A stretch of DNA of 64,000 bases from Candidatus Hydrogenedens sp. (GCA_035378955.1 DAOSUS010000004.1:38186-102185); one strand, 5' to 3'. Positions 26,850-36,387 are shown, counted from the stretch's first letter. Numbers and translations: made by a program. The notes: generated by a model from the sequence alone, not told the origin.

Positions 26850-28109
26850 TTATCTTCCTAAATTGACGGTTTCCTGTAGAAGTGTATCTGCTGCGGTTAT
26901 GGTTCGGGCATTCGCCTGAAATCCGCGTTGAGTTACAATTAATGAGCTAAATTCTGTACCTAAGTCAACATTGGAACTTTCTAAAACGCCACCAGAGACA
27001 GTGCCCCTGCTCCCTGAACGTGGAGGACCCACTTGAGCGACACCAGAAGCCGGAGTTTCAAGGAACATATTATTTCCATCGCGAACCAATCCACCTACAT
27101 TGGAAAATGTTGCTAAGGCTACCTGAGCAAAAACGCGGGTAAGTCCATTGCTAAAAACACCCACAATTTCTCCATTGGACCCTATATTAAAACTTTCAAG
27201 GACACCTCTTGGAAAACCATCCTGCGAACGAACTGTAACATCACTACCCGTAGTGCTATCTGTAGCCAATTGAGTAATCTCCGTAAAATCTAAATTAAAT
27301 GTCAAATCATTAGGTTGTGAACCTGTGGTATTCATTAATGCTGCGGGAATGGTCACTGTTCCTGTTGTTCCTGATGGTAATGTGCCGGAAGTGCTGAATG
27401 TTAGTGTTCCAGTACCCACGCTATTCCCATCGTATAAGGCTTCCCATGTCCACTGATTCGCAGGGGTTGCCTGTTTTGTAAATGTTAAAGTAACTTCGCG
27501 AGCCGTACCTAAAGAATCATACACTTCTACTGTTCTCGTTACTGTTGTCGGGGTAGGAGATGTAGGAGCATTGGCATTCAAATTTCCAATTAAGTATACA
27601 TTAGTAGTAGAACGAACAATCCCTGCACTTCCAATGGGTATAGAAATATCCTGCGGTGGCTGGTTCGTATTCACGACTCCTGTATCGTCAGCAATATAGC
27701 CTTGCACACGCATACCGGTAGCGGGGTCAATAAGCAATCCGTTTGAGTTTAAATCAAAAGAGCCATCGCGCGTAAATGCTGTTTTCTGTCCATCGCTCAA
27801 TACAAAGAATCCATTTCCCTGTATTGCCAAATCCGAAGAAACACCTGTAGACAAAAGGGAACCCTGCTGATGATTGACATCAATACTTGCAATACGTACA
27901 CCTAACCCTACTTGTTGAGGGTTAGAACCTCCGAAATTGCCTACCGGGGCAGAACCTCCCCTTAACAATTGAGAAAATAAATCCTGAAAAAGGACACGAG
28001 AAGAACGGTATCCAACCGTGTTTACATTTGCAATATTGTTTGCAATTACATCCAACCTGCGTTGATGTGATTGTAAACCTGTCACTGCTGTTAACATTGC
28101 CATACCCAT
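26850..28109 (-). CDS. flgE: Flagellar hook protein FlgE
   Basis: A 419-residue rod/hook-family protein: N-terminal LTAVTGLQSHQRRLDVIANN, IANVNTVGYRSSR, FlgE-type core with SDLAIQGNGFFVLSDG and TAFTRDGSFDLNSNGLL, a central D2-like beta-rich domain rich in Thr/Ser, and a C-terminal signature (ESSNVDLGTEFSSLIVTQRG, FQANARTITAADTLLQE). The length and central domain favour the hook subunit over rod proteins FlgF/FlgG. No RBS stronger than AGGAG is seen at the start. It ends the first transcription unit. Confidence 0.92.
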   Translation of the reverse strand: MGMAMLTAVTGLQSHQRRLDVIANNIANVNTVGYRSSRVLFQDLFSQLLRGGSAPVGNFGGSNPQQVGLGVRIASIDVNHQQGSLLSTGVSSDLAIQGNGFFVLSDGQKTAFTRDGSFDLNSNGLLIDPATGMRVQGYIADDTGVVNTNQPPQDISIPIGSAGIVRSTTNVYLIGNLNANAPTSPTPTTVTRTVEVYDSLGTAREVTLTFTKQATPANQWTWEALYDGNSVGTGTLTFSTSGTLPSGTTGTVTIPAALMNTTGSQPNDLTFNLDFTEITQLATDSTTGSDVTVRSQDGFPRGVLESFNIGSNGEIVGVFSNGLTRVFAQVALATFSNVGGLVRDGNNMFLETPASGVAQVGPPRSGSRGTVSGGVLESSNVDLGTEFSSLIVTQRGFQANARTITAADTLLQETVNLGR

Positions 28110-28178
28110 AGTTATATCTCCTTATGGTTTATTTTTTTATATTAATAACTATTCTTTTCATTTCAAATGAATATCCTT

Positions 28179-28805
28179 TTACTTTGTATTAGTTGGTTCT
28201 ATGCGGACGCTTTGAACCTGGTTAATAGGAACTTTATTTGAACCTACATTGAAAAGGACAACTCCATTCTCAATAGATACTCCATCCACTTTTCCTTTAA
28301 TAGAGGTGCCCTCTGTTGAAGAACCTTCGATATATCTACCAATCATTTGTTGACTGGCACTCATAGACATTAATTGCACATTTTGAGATAAAGTCTGAAT
28401 TTCTTGTTGCAATGACGCAATATTTGTATTTGTCTTGACAGATTGTTCCAATGCCGAAAATTGAGCCAACTGGGCAAGCATTTCTGTATTCTGAACCGGT
28501 TCTAAGGGGTCTTGATATTGCATTTGCATAACCAGTAATTTTAGAAATGTATCGGAACTTATCTCTCTTGATGGTGTCCGGGTTGTTCCTGTGTTATTAC
28601 TGGTAGATTGTGCTTCGGCAGATTTCGCAATAGATAAACTCTTCGCACCCGTAGACTCCATAACTTTCTTTAAGTAATCTTGAAGGAGTCCTTTTCTTCT
28701 CGCCTGATACAAGGACTGCATTTCCTTTAAAACCTCTGTTCTTTGAGTAGGTGTCGGGGCATTTAATCCCGAAATATTTGATTTAAATTGAACCATTGCA
28801 TTCAT
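28179..28805 (-). CDS. flgD: Flagellar hook capping protein FlgD
   Basis: A 208-residue hook scaffold protein with the FlgD N-terminal block: ISSDTFLKLLVMQMQYQDPL and EPVQNTEMLAQLAQFSALEQ are diagnostic. The preceding ~65 residues are an extended, basic N-terminal region. The C-terminal ~60 residues form a short beta domain (VDGVSIENGVVLFNVGSNKV), smaller than in enteric FlgD. It caps the growing hook so FlgE can polymerise. It lies 12 bp after fliK and 69 bp before flgE. Confidence 0.92.
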   Translation of the reverse strand: MNAMVQFKSNISGLNAPTPTQRTEVLKEMQSLYQARRKGLLQDYLKKVMESTGAKSLSIAKSAEAQSTSNNTGTTRTPSREISSDTFLKLLVMQMQYQDPLEPVQNTEMLAQLAQFSALEQSVKTNTNIASLQQEIQTLSQNVQLMSMSASQQMIGRYIEGSSTEGTSIKGKVDGVSIENGVVLFNVGSNKVPINQVQSVRIEPTNTK

Positions 28806-28817
28806 ATTGTTTCTCCT

Positions 28818-30380
28818 TTATACCCATAAACTTAATGTACCATTATGGTAATCTGAAATGGGTTTTGTTTCTTCTACTGTTTGTTGTGAATCTCTATTTA
28901 TGTGATATGAGGTAGGTTCTATTTGAACCTCCCTCGAAAAAGAATGTGAATTAAAATCCTGATTTAACATAAGGCTTGCTGTCCCTGTTGAAATCACCTG
29001 CACATCCTTAACAAAGATACCTTCTTGTTTCAGAACTTCTCTTAATTGAGGTAATCCTTGTGTTAATATTTTATGAACATCATTGTTAGAAGTAGTCAGT
29101 TGAATCCCGATCTTTCCTGAATTTTCCTGAACCTTAACCTCCATTAATCCTAATGATTCGGGTTCCAATCTTATTGTAATTGTCTTTGTTTCTGAGCGAA
29201 CCGCAAACTTTATCTGTTCTGCCAGAACGGACCTCAGTGAAGATAGGTTAGCAACAACTTCTTTAGGTTCTGTCGTGATAACAGATAATGTTTTGTCTTG
29301 AACTCCTTCATTTCCTATCTTCATGGATTTTTCTGAGAGAATTCCTATTTGAGGGTTCGTATTCGGCAAATCAGATTTATGTTGTGAACTTGAATTGCTT
29401 TGTTCACCTGAATCGGAAATTAACCTTGTTTCTAATACTTTGGAAAGGAGATTGTCTTGATGATTCCCATTTGCATTATCCGATAAATAGCGCTTTATAT
29501 ATGCCAATATATCCATATATTTCTGTTGTGTGTTTATTTGTGTTTCTACTGCACCACTTTGGATATTTTTATCGTTGGATATTTGTCCCAATTTTAACAG
29601 CCCCAGTTTTTGCTGTTCTTCAGGATTTACAAGGGTAGATATTTCCATGTTCTTGATGTGTAGTTTATCCTGAATTTGAGATAAACTCGCTGTCATTACT
29701 TCACTTATTTGAGCCAAATCTGCAGGAATAATTATTTTTTGACTATCAGCGGATAGATTTTCTTTTTGCGAAGAATTTAATTGAGCCGAATTTTTTATTA
29801 TCACATCTGTCGGCTCTATTGAAGTTAGTTCCAATGGCACTTCTGTAATTTTCTGTCCTAAATCTGTCCCTATTTGCAATAATAAATTTTCTTGTATCTC
29901 AGGTTTTGAGTAAACATCTAATTTTGCTTCCTTCCCTATTTGCAATAACAAATCATCTTGTGTTTCGGGGGTGGCAGTAATATCTTGTTTTACCTCTGGC
30001 TTTACAAGGGTTAAATCTTTTACTTGCTCATTCTTTTGTTCAACAGTAGAATTGCATTCAATATCTGAAGCAGGTAATTGTATTATTTCTTCTGCAATAC
30101 CACCCGTTACATTAGAGGGTAACTCTGTATCAATCGGATTTGCCATAATAGGAGAAATATTTTCTGGCTGTGCCTCTGAATGGACTTCGGCTTCCATTAC
30201 AGAATTATTGCTATCCTGCTGAAAAGGTATTGCTGTTAAACCCATTTGTGCCATTAACAAACTCAAAACCTGTCCAAAATCACTCCCATTAGAGTTTGGA
30301 TTTTCCCGAGTAGATGTTTCCGTTATCGAGGTTTCCCCGGACACAACAGGGAAAAGGGTATTCATTACACTATCAATCAT
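28818..30380 (-). CDS. fliK: Flagellar hook-length control protein FliK
   Basis: A 520-residue protein. The first ~370 residues are low-complexity, Gln/Ser/Glu-rich and disordered, as in FliK rulers. The C-terminal domain (KTITIRLEPESLGLMEVKVQ, then GKIGIQLTTSNNDVHKIL and LPQLREVLKQEGIFVKDVQV) is the Flg_hook domain that triggers the export switch. Around residues 140-180 there is a short near-duplication (ETQDDLLLQIG / EIQENLLLQIG), visible as a ~35-bp DNA repeat near 29875-29990. It follows the MotE-like gene. Confidence 0.9.
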   Translation of the reverse strand: MIDSVMNTLFPVVSGETSITETSTRENPNSNGSDFGQVLSLLMAQMGLTAIPFQQDSNNSVMEAEVHSEAQPENISPIMANPIDTELPSNVTGGIAEEIIQLPASDIECNSTVEQKNEQVKDLTLVKPEVKQDITATPETQDDLLLQIGKEAKLDVYSKPEIQENLLLQIGTDLGQKITEVPLELTSIEPTDVIIKNSAQLNSSQKENLSADSQKIIIPADLAQISEVMTASLSQIQDKLHIKNMEISTLVNPEEQQKLGLLKLGQISNDKNIQSGAVETQINTQQKYMDILAYIKRYLSDNANGNHQDNLLSKVLETRLISDSGEQSNSSSQHKSDLPNTNPQIGILSEKSMKIGNEGVQDKTLSVITTEPKEVVANLSSLRSVLAEQIKFAVRSETKTITIRLEPESLGLMEVKVQENSGKIGIQLTTSNNDVHKILTQGLPQLREVLKQEGIFVKDVQVISTGTASLMLNQDFNSHSFSREVQIEPTSYHINRDSQQTVEETKPISDYHNGTLSLWV

Positions 30381-30469
30381 AAGTTCTCTCCTATAAAAAA
30401 AGAAGTTAATATTTCAATAGAAATCAGGAATAGGTTTTGAAATAGATTGTTTTTATTGAGGGATAATTT

Positions 30470-31045
30470 TTATGAGGAGGGAGTAGAAGGAGGTTGCACT
30501 TTTTGTAGGGCTTGAAGCACCTGTGCTGCTAATTGAGCATCTAAGGCTTCTACAATTTTTCCTCTTTCCTTAGGTTTGACATAAGAAAGAATTTCTGCAA
30601 TTTCATCTGGGTTCATTGTTTTCAACCGTTCCGCGGCTTTATCTGGTTTCATACCGCTAAGTGTAACGGCAATGGCTTGCATTTGCACGGCCTTTTCTTT
30701 TTTATCCTCTCCTAATTTTGAACTAAGTTCTTTTTGAATGGACTCTATTTTCGACTGCATCTGTTGTAATTCTTGAGATTTTGCTTTTATTTCTTCCTCT
30801 TTTTTCTGTATTTCCTCTTCTTTCTGTTTTAATGAGGCTTCTTTTTTCTGTATTTGCTCAATTAATGTGGCAATGGTATCTTCTTGAACATTGGATTGAG
30901 GTATTGTTACTTTTTGAGTGGCAGGTGAAGGGGACACTAACTTCTGAAGTGATTCTTTGGACAAATTGCCGGTAACAGCTAATATTCCTACCAGTGTCCC
31001 TACAAAAGATATTACTGCTAATATAATAATCAAGAGAAATCGCAT
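30470..31045 (-). CDS. MotE-like membrane coiled-coil protein (MgtE-N-like domain)
   Basis: A 191-residue protein: one N-terminal membrane helix (FLLIIILAVISFVGTLVGILAV), a coiled coil at ~65-115 (heptad Lys/Glu/Gln), and a C-terminal helical MgtE-N-like domain (MKPDKAAERLKTMNPDEIAEIL). This matches the MotE family, which in other bacteria supports stator placement and MotC folding. The position between fliJ and fliK is typical of MotE-like genes in such operons. No motC is seen in the window. Confidence 0.8.
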   Translation of the reverse strand: MRFLLIIILAVISFVGTLVGILAVTGNLSKESLQKLVSPSPATQKVTIPQSNVQEDTIATLIEQIQKKEASLKQKEEEIQKKEEEIKAKSQELQQMQSKIESIQKELSSKLGEDKKEKAVQMQAIAVTLSGMKPDKAAERLKTMNPDEIAEILSYVKPKERGKIVEALDAQLAAQVLQALQKVQPPSTPSS

Positions 31046-31082
31046 ATTTTTATTTCCTATATTTCGACACCATGCTTTTATA

Positions 31083-31541
31083 TCATAGGGCTTCTTTAAT
31101 CTTCATTAAAAATCGTGTTCCACTTAAATCATCTGTATTCTTTTGAATTTCCTTTTGAACCCAGTTACGAAAAACTTTTTCTCTATTCTCTCTCAATTTT
31201 TGGAGCATTTTTTCTTCTATCATAATTTGCTCCAATTCTTTTCTTTGCGTATTGGCTATATCTTCTAATTCGCTTTTCTTCTTCTCTAACAACTCTTTTT
31301 GCTTACCTAAAAATACAATATATTCAAAGGAATCTGAAATTTCTTTTACTTTCTGTGATTTTTTTTGCATGGTTTGAATTTGCGACATGTTGTCTTTTTG
31401 TAATTGTTCTGTGTTTTCTATTTCCTTTTCAATATTCTGTATTTTCATCAATGTTTCCGCTAATTTTTGGGCACATAATTGTTCTTGTGTTTTACGAATT
31501 CTTATTAAGGGGTCATAACGCTGAAAGTCTCTTCGGTTCAT
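31083..31541 (-). CDS. fliJ: Flagellar export protein FliJ
   Basis: A 152-residue coiled-coil protein, highly charged throughout (KIQNIEKEIENTEQLQKDNM; KKKSELEDIANTQRKELEQI), as expected of the FliJ stalk that enters the FliI ATPase ring. The sequence itself is weakly conserved; the assignment rests on size, coiled-coil content and the position 5 bp after fliI. Confidence 0.85.
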   Translation of the reverse strand: MNRRDFQRYDPLIRIRKTQEQLCAQKLAETLMKIQNIEKEIENTEQLQKDNMSQIQTMQKKSQKVKEISDSFEYIVFLGKQKELLEKKKSELEDIANTQRKELEQIMIEEKMLQKLRENREKVFRNWVQKEIQKNTDDLSGTRFLMKIKEAL

Positions 31542-31546
31542 AACAA

Positions 31547-32857
31547 CTAACTGAGTGCCTCCTTCATTAGTGGTAGTATTTGGTCCCAGTGAACCTTTTC
31601 ATACAAATCCTGGGTTAAAAATTTTCTTATTTTCGGCATGAGCCGTAGTGCTTCATCAATCTCTTTATTTGACCCGGTAACATAAGCCCCGATATTTACC
31701 AAATCTTCTGCATCACGATAAGTAGCCAGAATATTTCGTATCTTATTCGAAAGGAGCCGATGTTCGGGTGATGTAACTTCTATCATGGAACGACTAATAC
31801 TTTCTAAAACATCTACCGCGGGATAATGTCCACGCGAAGCCAGATTCCGTGATAGAGAAATATGTCCATCGGTAATACTTCGAACAGCATCTCCTATAGG
31901 GTCATTCAAATCATCTGCTTCCACAAGGACTGTATAAAAACCTGTTATAGTTCCTTTTTCGGATGTTCCTACCCGTTCTAAAATACGGGGCAAAAGACTG
32001 AACACGGAAGGGGTATATCCTTTCGTAGTTGGAGGTTCTCCGATAGATAAGCCTACCTCTCGTTGTGCCATGGCAAACCTTGTTATAGAATCCATCATCA
32101 ACAATACATCGGCACCCTGGTCGCGAAAATATTCGGCAATGGTTGTCGCCACAAAACCTGCACTAATTCGCCTTAATGCAGATTCATGAGATGTCGCAAC
32201 GACAACCACCGACCTTTTTATTCCTTCTTCACCTAAATCTAAATCAATAAATTCGCGAACTTCTTTCCCTCGTTCTCCCACAAGGGCGATAACATTTATA
32301 TCTGCACTGGTATTTCGTGCAATCATACCAATCAATTTGCTTTTCCCAACTCCACTCCCTGAAAGAATCGCTACACGCTGTCCTTTACCACAGGTAGCAC
32401 ACCCATCGATAGATTTTATACCTGTTGCTAATGGTTCTGTGATACGAGGACGGAATACGGCAGATGGAGGATTTGTATATAGAGACCTTTTTTCATTGAC
32501 TTTAGGGAAAGGTTTCCCATCTATAGGATTACCGAGAGCATCAATAACCCTTCCCAGAAAGGCATCTCCAACAGGAACTTTTCTCGATTGAAAAGTTGGA
32601 ATTAAAATATAGTCAGGTCCTAAACCTTGAACTTCGTCCAGAGGCATTACAAGGTAATGGTCATTCCGAAAACCTACCACTTCCACAGGTATTAAATTTT
32701 TCCTATCCCTTGATGATATATAACATAGGTCCCCAATTCTCATTTCCGGACCACTAACTTCAATCGTTAGCCCCGTAATATTCTTCACCTTGCCACAAAT
32801 ATGAAACGGCTCTGTTTTTTGAACAATATCTATATAGGGCTTAAATGTCAACACCAT
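31547..32857 (-). CDS. fliI: Flagellum-specific ATPase FliI
   Basis: About 436 residues. The start is taken at ATG 32857 with GAGGG close upstream; an upstream ATG at 32890 would extend the fliH overlap to 50 bp. Visible: Walker A (GSGVGKSKLIGMIA), the DALGNPIDG motif near residue 95, Walker B (ADVLLMMDSITRFAMAQREV), and ERVGTSEKGTITGFYTVLVEADD. It is the type III export ATPase, F1-beta-like. The fliH end overlaps by 17 bp, so translation is likely coupled. Confidence 0.95.
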   Translation of the reverse strand: MVLTFKPYIDIVQKTEPFHICGKVKNITGLTIEVSGPEMRIGDLCYISSRDRKNLIPVEVVGFRNDHYLVMPLDEVQGLGPDYILIPTFQSRKVPVGDAFLGRVIDALGNPIDGKPFPKVNEKRSLYTNPPSAVFRPRITEPLATGIKSIDGCATCGKGQRVAILSGSGVGKSKLIGMIARNTSADINVIALVGERGKEVREFIDLDLGEEGIKRSVVVVATSHESALRRISAGFVATTIAEYFRDQGADVLLMMDSITRFAMAQREVGLSIGEPPTTKGYTPSVFSLLPRILERVGTSEKGTITGFYTVLVEADDLNDPIGDAVRSITDGHISLSRNLASRGHYPAVDVLESISRSMIEVTSPEHRLLSNKIRNILATYRDAEDLVNIGAYVTGSNKEIDEALRLMPKIRKFLTQDLYEKVHWDQILPLMKEALS

Positions 32858-33539
32858 TTTCCCTCGCAAGGCTAACAATTTTTTCAACAATTAATTCTAA
32901 TCGTGAAGATATTTGATTATCTAGGAACTGTGTTTTTGTTTCTGCTATACATCCTCCCCTTTCTATCCTTTCATCGGGAACCCAAATAACCTTTTGCATT
33001 ATATTTTCATCCCCTATTCGGGACTTAATTTCATCCTCAATAATTGAATAATCATCTGGATGAATGTGTAAAGAAATCTCCTGACTATCAATAAATTGCT
33101 CTAATGTTTCTTTTACAATTGTTTTAACAATATCCGAATTTGTTTGAACTTGAGCAGAGATTACTTTTTCAGAAATTTGAAAAACCAATTTGAGGATTTG
33201 AGGGGTTATTTGTTCCAAAAAATTAGTTCTTGCTTGAGTAATTTTTTCTATACTTTCTTGAAGAATTTTATTCGTTTCCTCAAGGAACTGTTGGAATTCC
33301 TGTTCTGCTAATAATTTTCCCTCATTATATCCTTCTTCATAGGCTTTTTGTTTAATTTTCTCTGCTTCCTGTTGAGCTTGCTCTAAAATCATAGTACGCA
33401 ATTCTTCCGGAGAATATATACTTAAAGGGTCATCGGATATCTCTCTTTCTTTAGGGAACTCTTTCAAATCATCCCGAGATAAAAACTTTACCTCGGCATT
33501 TTCCGCAATAACTTTTTGTGTTTTTTTAAATTGAGACAT
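32841..33539 (-). CDS. fliH: Flagellar assembly protein FliH
   Basis: A 232-residue regulator of FliI. It has an acidic N-terminus, a long central helix with an Ala/Glu/Gln-rich region (YEEGYNEGKLLAEQEFQQFL), and a C-terminal V-type ATPase subunit E-like domain (LVFQISEKVISAQVQTNSD; VIWVPDERIERGGCIAETKT). Size and order between fliG and fliI match FliH in flgB-type operons. Confidence 0.9.
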   Translation of the reverse strand: MSQFKKTQKVIAENAEVKFLSRDDLKEFPKEREISDDPLSIYSPEELRTMILEQAQQEAEKIKQKAYEEGYNEGKLLAEQEFQQFLEETNKILQESIEKITQARTNFLEQITPQILKLVFQISEKVISAQVQTNSDIVKTIVKETLEQFIDSQEISLHIHPDDYSIIEDEIKSRIGDENIMQKVIWVPDERIERGGCIAETKTQFLDNQISSRLELIVEKIVSLARENGVDI

Positions 33540-33559
33540 AGGTATATTTATCCTGATTG

Positions 33560-34597
33560 CTAAACAAGAATTTCTTCTCCTCCACCTTCTCCTCTTCCCG
33601 TAATAATAAGGTCACCTGATTCTTCTAATCGACGTATAACCGCCACAATTCTTTGCTGTGCCTCTTCCACATTTTTCAGTCGAACAGGACCCATAAACTC
33701 AATTTCTTCTTTTAACATCTCACGAGCACGCTCGGACATATTTTTGAATATTTTTTCTTTTACTTCATCAGTGGACGACTTCAATGCTAACGCTAAATCT
33801 TTAGAATCAATTTCCCGTAATGCCTTTTGAATACCTGCATCATCCACATAAACTAAATCATCAAAAGTGAACATCAACTTATTAATTTCATTTGCTAAAT
33901 CTGCGTCTCTTTCTTGTAATTTTTCCATAATATTCTTTTCCGCAGAGCGTTCAACAAGATTAAGTATTTCTGCTACCTCTTTCACACCTCCAGCAAAAGT
34001 AAATCCTTGGGTAAATACAGCTGCCATCTTTCGTTCCAGCACATGTTCTACTTCATGAATAATTTCGGGAGCAGTTCGGTCCATAGTTGCAATTCGATAA
34101 ATCACATCGGTTTGGGTTTCAGGAGGCAATGAAGAAAGAGCCAGGGCAGAAACTTTGGGTTCAAGATGGGCTAATATCAAAGCGATGGTTTGAGGATGCT
34201 CTTCTTGAATAAAACTACTAATCTGGGCAGGGTCCGCTTTCTTCAAAAATTGGAAGGGGACTTCTTGCAAAGAGCTTTACAAACGACCTAATATCTCTAC
34301 GGCTTTTTGTGCACCAAAAGATTTCTCTAATAATTCCTTTGCTAATTCTATACCTCCCTCAGCCACAAATCGTTTTGCTTCTGCCATCTGAAAAAACTCG
34401 TCAAATACTTTTGCTTTTATTTCTGGGTCAATCGTTCCCATAGAGGCAATATCCAGTGTCAGGCGGTCAATCTCTGCTTCTCTTAAATGTGCAAGAATAT
34501 TACTGGCATGTTCGGGTCCCAAACATGCCAGCAGTATTGCCGCTTTTTTACGACCTGTTAATTTTTCGGGTTCTTTTGTATCTTTTTTCGGTGCCGT
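33560..34597 (-). pseudogene. fliG: Flagellar switch protein FliG, in-frame TAA and non-ATG start
   Basis: Translated through, the frame gives a complete FliG of 345 codons. The N domain has LTGRKKAAILLACLGPEHA; the middle domain has EEHPQTIALILAHLEP; the C domain has VYVDDAGIQKALREID and VRLKNVEEAQQRIVAVIRRL. TAA at 34279-34277 (codon 107) falls between FliG-N and FliG-M (RL, stop, SSLQEVPFQFL), where homologues usually have Thr or Ser. No in-frame ATG, GTG or TTG lies before the conserved block; ACG at 34597 has AAGGAG 9 bp upstream and may be an altered ATG. Upstream of it the frame meets a stop. Reinitiation at TTG 34270 could make a separate M-C fragment. Confidence 0.85.
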
Positions 34598-34598
34598 A

Positions 34599-36155
34599 TT
34601 ACTCTTCTCCTTCTGTTAGCCATGAACGGATTAAAGCGGCTGCAGTTTCGGGTTCTTCAATAGAGACCCGAGCCACTTCCCGAGCCACTTCTTGTCTTCT
34701 TAAATCTTCTTTTGACACACCCGGTAATTCAATCGGTTCCATTTCTTCTTCTACTTCTTTTTTCTCTACCACGGTACTTCTCAAAAATGACCTTAATAAC
34801 AGAAAGACGGCAAAAATAACTAATAATTGAATAATGATTGTAATAGGCGTTATCCATGTTCTCCATTGGAATGGTATTTCTTCGGTTTTAGGAATTCCTG
34901 TCTCTAATTCGGAAATACCAAAGGGCTGGTCATAAACCAATACTTCTGTAGGAACTTCTCCTTCTCCCACTGCAGACATTACAAAATCTTTAAACATCTT
35001 TTTCCGCTCTTCAGAAAGACCTATATAGTTTCTCTTTTTATTACCCTGCTCATCCTGTGTTTCTTGATAATCTCCCTCGACAATAACAGTTACAAGGAAT
35101 TTTTCAACATCTCCTCCTTCCTTTTTCTTTTTCCTTGTTAAACGAGATGGTTCATAGTTGGAAATTTCCTCTGTTGTCGTTTCCTTAGAAGAGGTAGCCC
35201 CAGGAACTGTGGCTTCAGGAACATTGGCAACTACGCCAGGAGCACCTTCAGGAGGTTTTTCCGTTGTTTCACTGGTAGTTTCTGTTGTAGATGTGCTTAT
35301 TTCTGTTCCTTCACTTACTTTTTCTTCGACTTCTTCAGAACTATCAAAATTTATCTTTGCACTGACAGAAACGGTTCCCCGAACTCCTAATTCCCGTAAT
35401 TTATTCATTACTTTCATCTCTCGCTGTTTCTCCCATTCGGTCAATAACTCCAATTTGGAACTTGCAAGAGAAGCAAAACCTGCCTGTGGAGGTAAATATA
35501 ACACATCTCCTTTGGTGCTAACTACTGTAATATTTCCAGGGTGAAGATTGGCTCCACCGGCATGGTCTACAATACTAACTATAGCCTTCACTTCCTGTTT
35601 TGTAAGAGGTCTATTAATATCAAGCGTAACCGCTGCTTCTGAGGGTTTTTGTTCGGAAACAAATAATTCTTCCTTCGCTTCTCGAATAAGAACATAACTA
35701 TTGTTCACAAAATCAAAAGCATTTAATTGTTTTTGTATTTCTCCTTGAAGAGCCCTCATAAATTTTACATTCTGCAACCACTGATTGGTCATCAGTTCCG
35801 TTGTGGAAAATAATTCCCATCCCGGAGGAACAGGTCTACCCACAGGCAAATCACTTTCTGCCAGCAATAACTGTGCTTTACTTCGTTGATTTATTGGGAC
35901 CAAAACACTTGTATTGTTATCCCCTAACTGATATTGAATTCCCTGACGGGATAATATATCTGTTATTTTGGATACTTCTTGCGGAGAAAGTCCTGCAGAC
36001 AAAATTGTATATTGAGGTTGGGTTCCAATAAATATAATTAATAACAAACCTAAAAAAACTATAAAAAAAGAAACCCCAATAATAACTTTAGCACTAAGCG
36101 TTAACTTAGCCCAGAATTCTCTTATTCCATTTATGAATTGTAAAATTGTTTCCAT
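34599..36155 (-). CDS. fliF: Flagellar MS-ring protein FliF
   Basis: A 518-residue membrane protein. First membrane helix at ~24-46 (AKVIIGVSFFIVFLGLLLII), then ring-building domains (YTILSAGLSPQEVSKITDIL; RALQGEIQKQLNAFDFV; PASEAAVTLDI-like SEAAVTLDINRPLTKQEV), an acidic loop with Thr/Ser at ~275-335, second helix at ~430-450 (TPITIIIQLLVIFAVFLLL) and a C-terminal FliG-binding tail (VARVSIEEPETAAALIRSWL). The ATG has no clear RBS; the inverted-repeat arm ends immediately before it. The stop is 1 bp before the fliG ACG. Confidence 0.95.
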   Translation of the reverse strand: METILQFINGIREFWAKLTLSAKVIIGVSFFIVFLGLLLIIFIGTQPQYTILSAGLSPQEVSKITDILSRQGIQYQLGDNNTSVLVPINQRSKAQLLLAESDLPVGRPVPPGWELFSTTELMTNQWLQNVKFMRALQGEIQKQLNAFDFVNNSYVLIREAKEELFVSEQKPSEAAVTLDINRPLTKQEVKAIVSIVDHAGGANLHPGNITVVSTKGDVLYLPPQAGFASLASSKLELLTEWEKQREMKVMNKLRELGVRGTVSVSAKINFDSSEEVEEKVSEGTEISTSTTETTSETTEKPPEGAPGVVANVPEATVPGATSSKETTTEEISNYEPSRLTRKKKKEGGDVEKFLVTVIVEGDYQETQDEQGNKKRNYIGLSEERKKMFKDFVMSAVGEGEVPTEVLVYDQPFGISELETGIPKTEEIPFQWRTWITPITIIIQLLVIFAVFLLLRSFLRSTVVEKKEVEEEMEPIELPGVSKEDLRRQEVAREVARVSIEEPETAAALIRSWLTEGEE

Positions 36156-36156
36156 A

Positions 36157-36277
36157 AATACACTATATATTTTCTTTTATTTTTCATCATCATATTGTAT
36201 ATATTTTAATTAAACACAACAGACAAAACCAAACTAATAGACTATTTCTATTTATATAATACAATATATAGTGTATT
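36157..36277 (-). repeat. 15-bp inverted repeat flanking the fliF promoter and start
   Basis: AATACACTATATATT at 36157-36171 (plus strand) is repeated perfectly in inverted orientation at 36263-36277. One arm touches the fliF start codon and the other lies between the -35 and -10 of the fliF promoter, 91 bp apart. It may be two binding sites for one regulator, or an RNA stem in read-through transcripts from flgB. Confidence 0.7.
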
Positions 36278-36284
36278 ATGTCAA
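36256..36284 (-). promoter_or_regulatory. fliF promoter with near-palindromic operator
   Basis: On the minus strand TTGACA (36284-36279), a 17-bp spacer and TATTAT (36261-36256) form a near-consensus sigma-70 promoter 94 bp upstream of fliF. The spacer and -10 are covered by a 22-bp near-perfect palindrome at 36257-36278 (TAATACA, eight bp, TGTATTA, one mismatched pair). Confidence 0.75.
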
Positions 36285-36364
36285 GATTTTTCGACAAAAT
36301 TTTAGGAAAAATTATTCAATTTTTACCTCCGCCATTTCCTGGATTTGATGGTTCAAATCACAGG

Positions 36365-36387
36365 GTATTTGACTTTATGTCAAATAC
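36365..36387 (-). promoter_or_regulatory. Hairpin directly after fliE
   Basis: A 9-bp stem (GTATTTGAC and GTCAAATAC) with a 5-base loop starts inside the fliE stop codon. There is no T-run after it on the minus strand, so it may stabilise the upstream mRNA or attenuate transcription rather than act as a full terminator. Confidence 0.5.
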
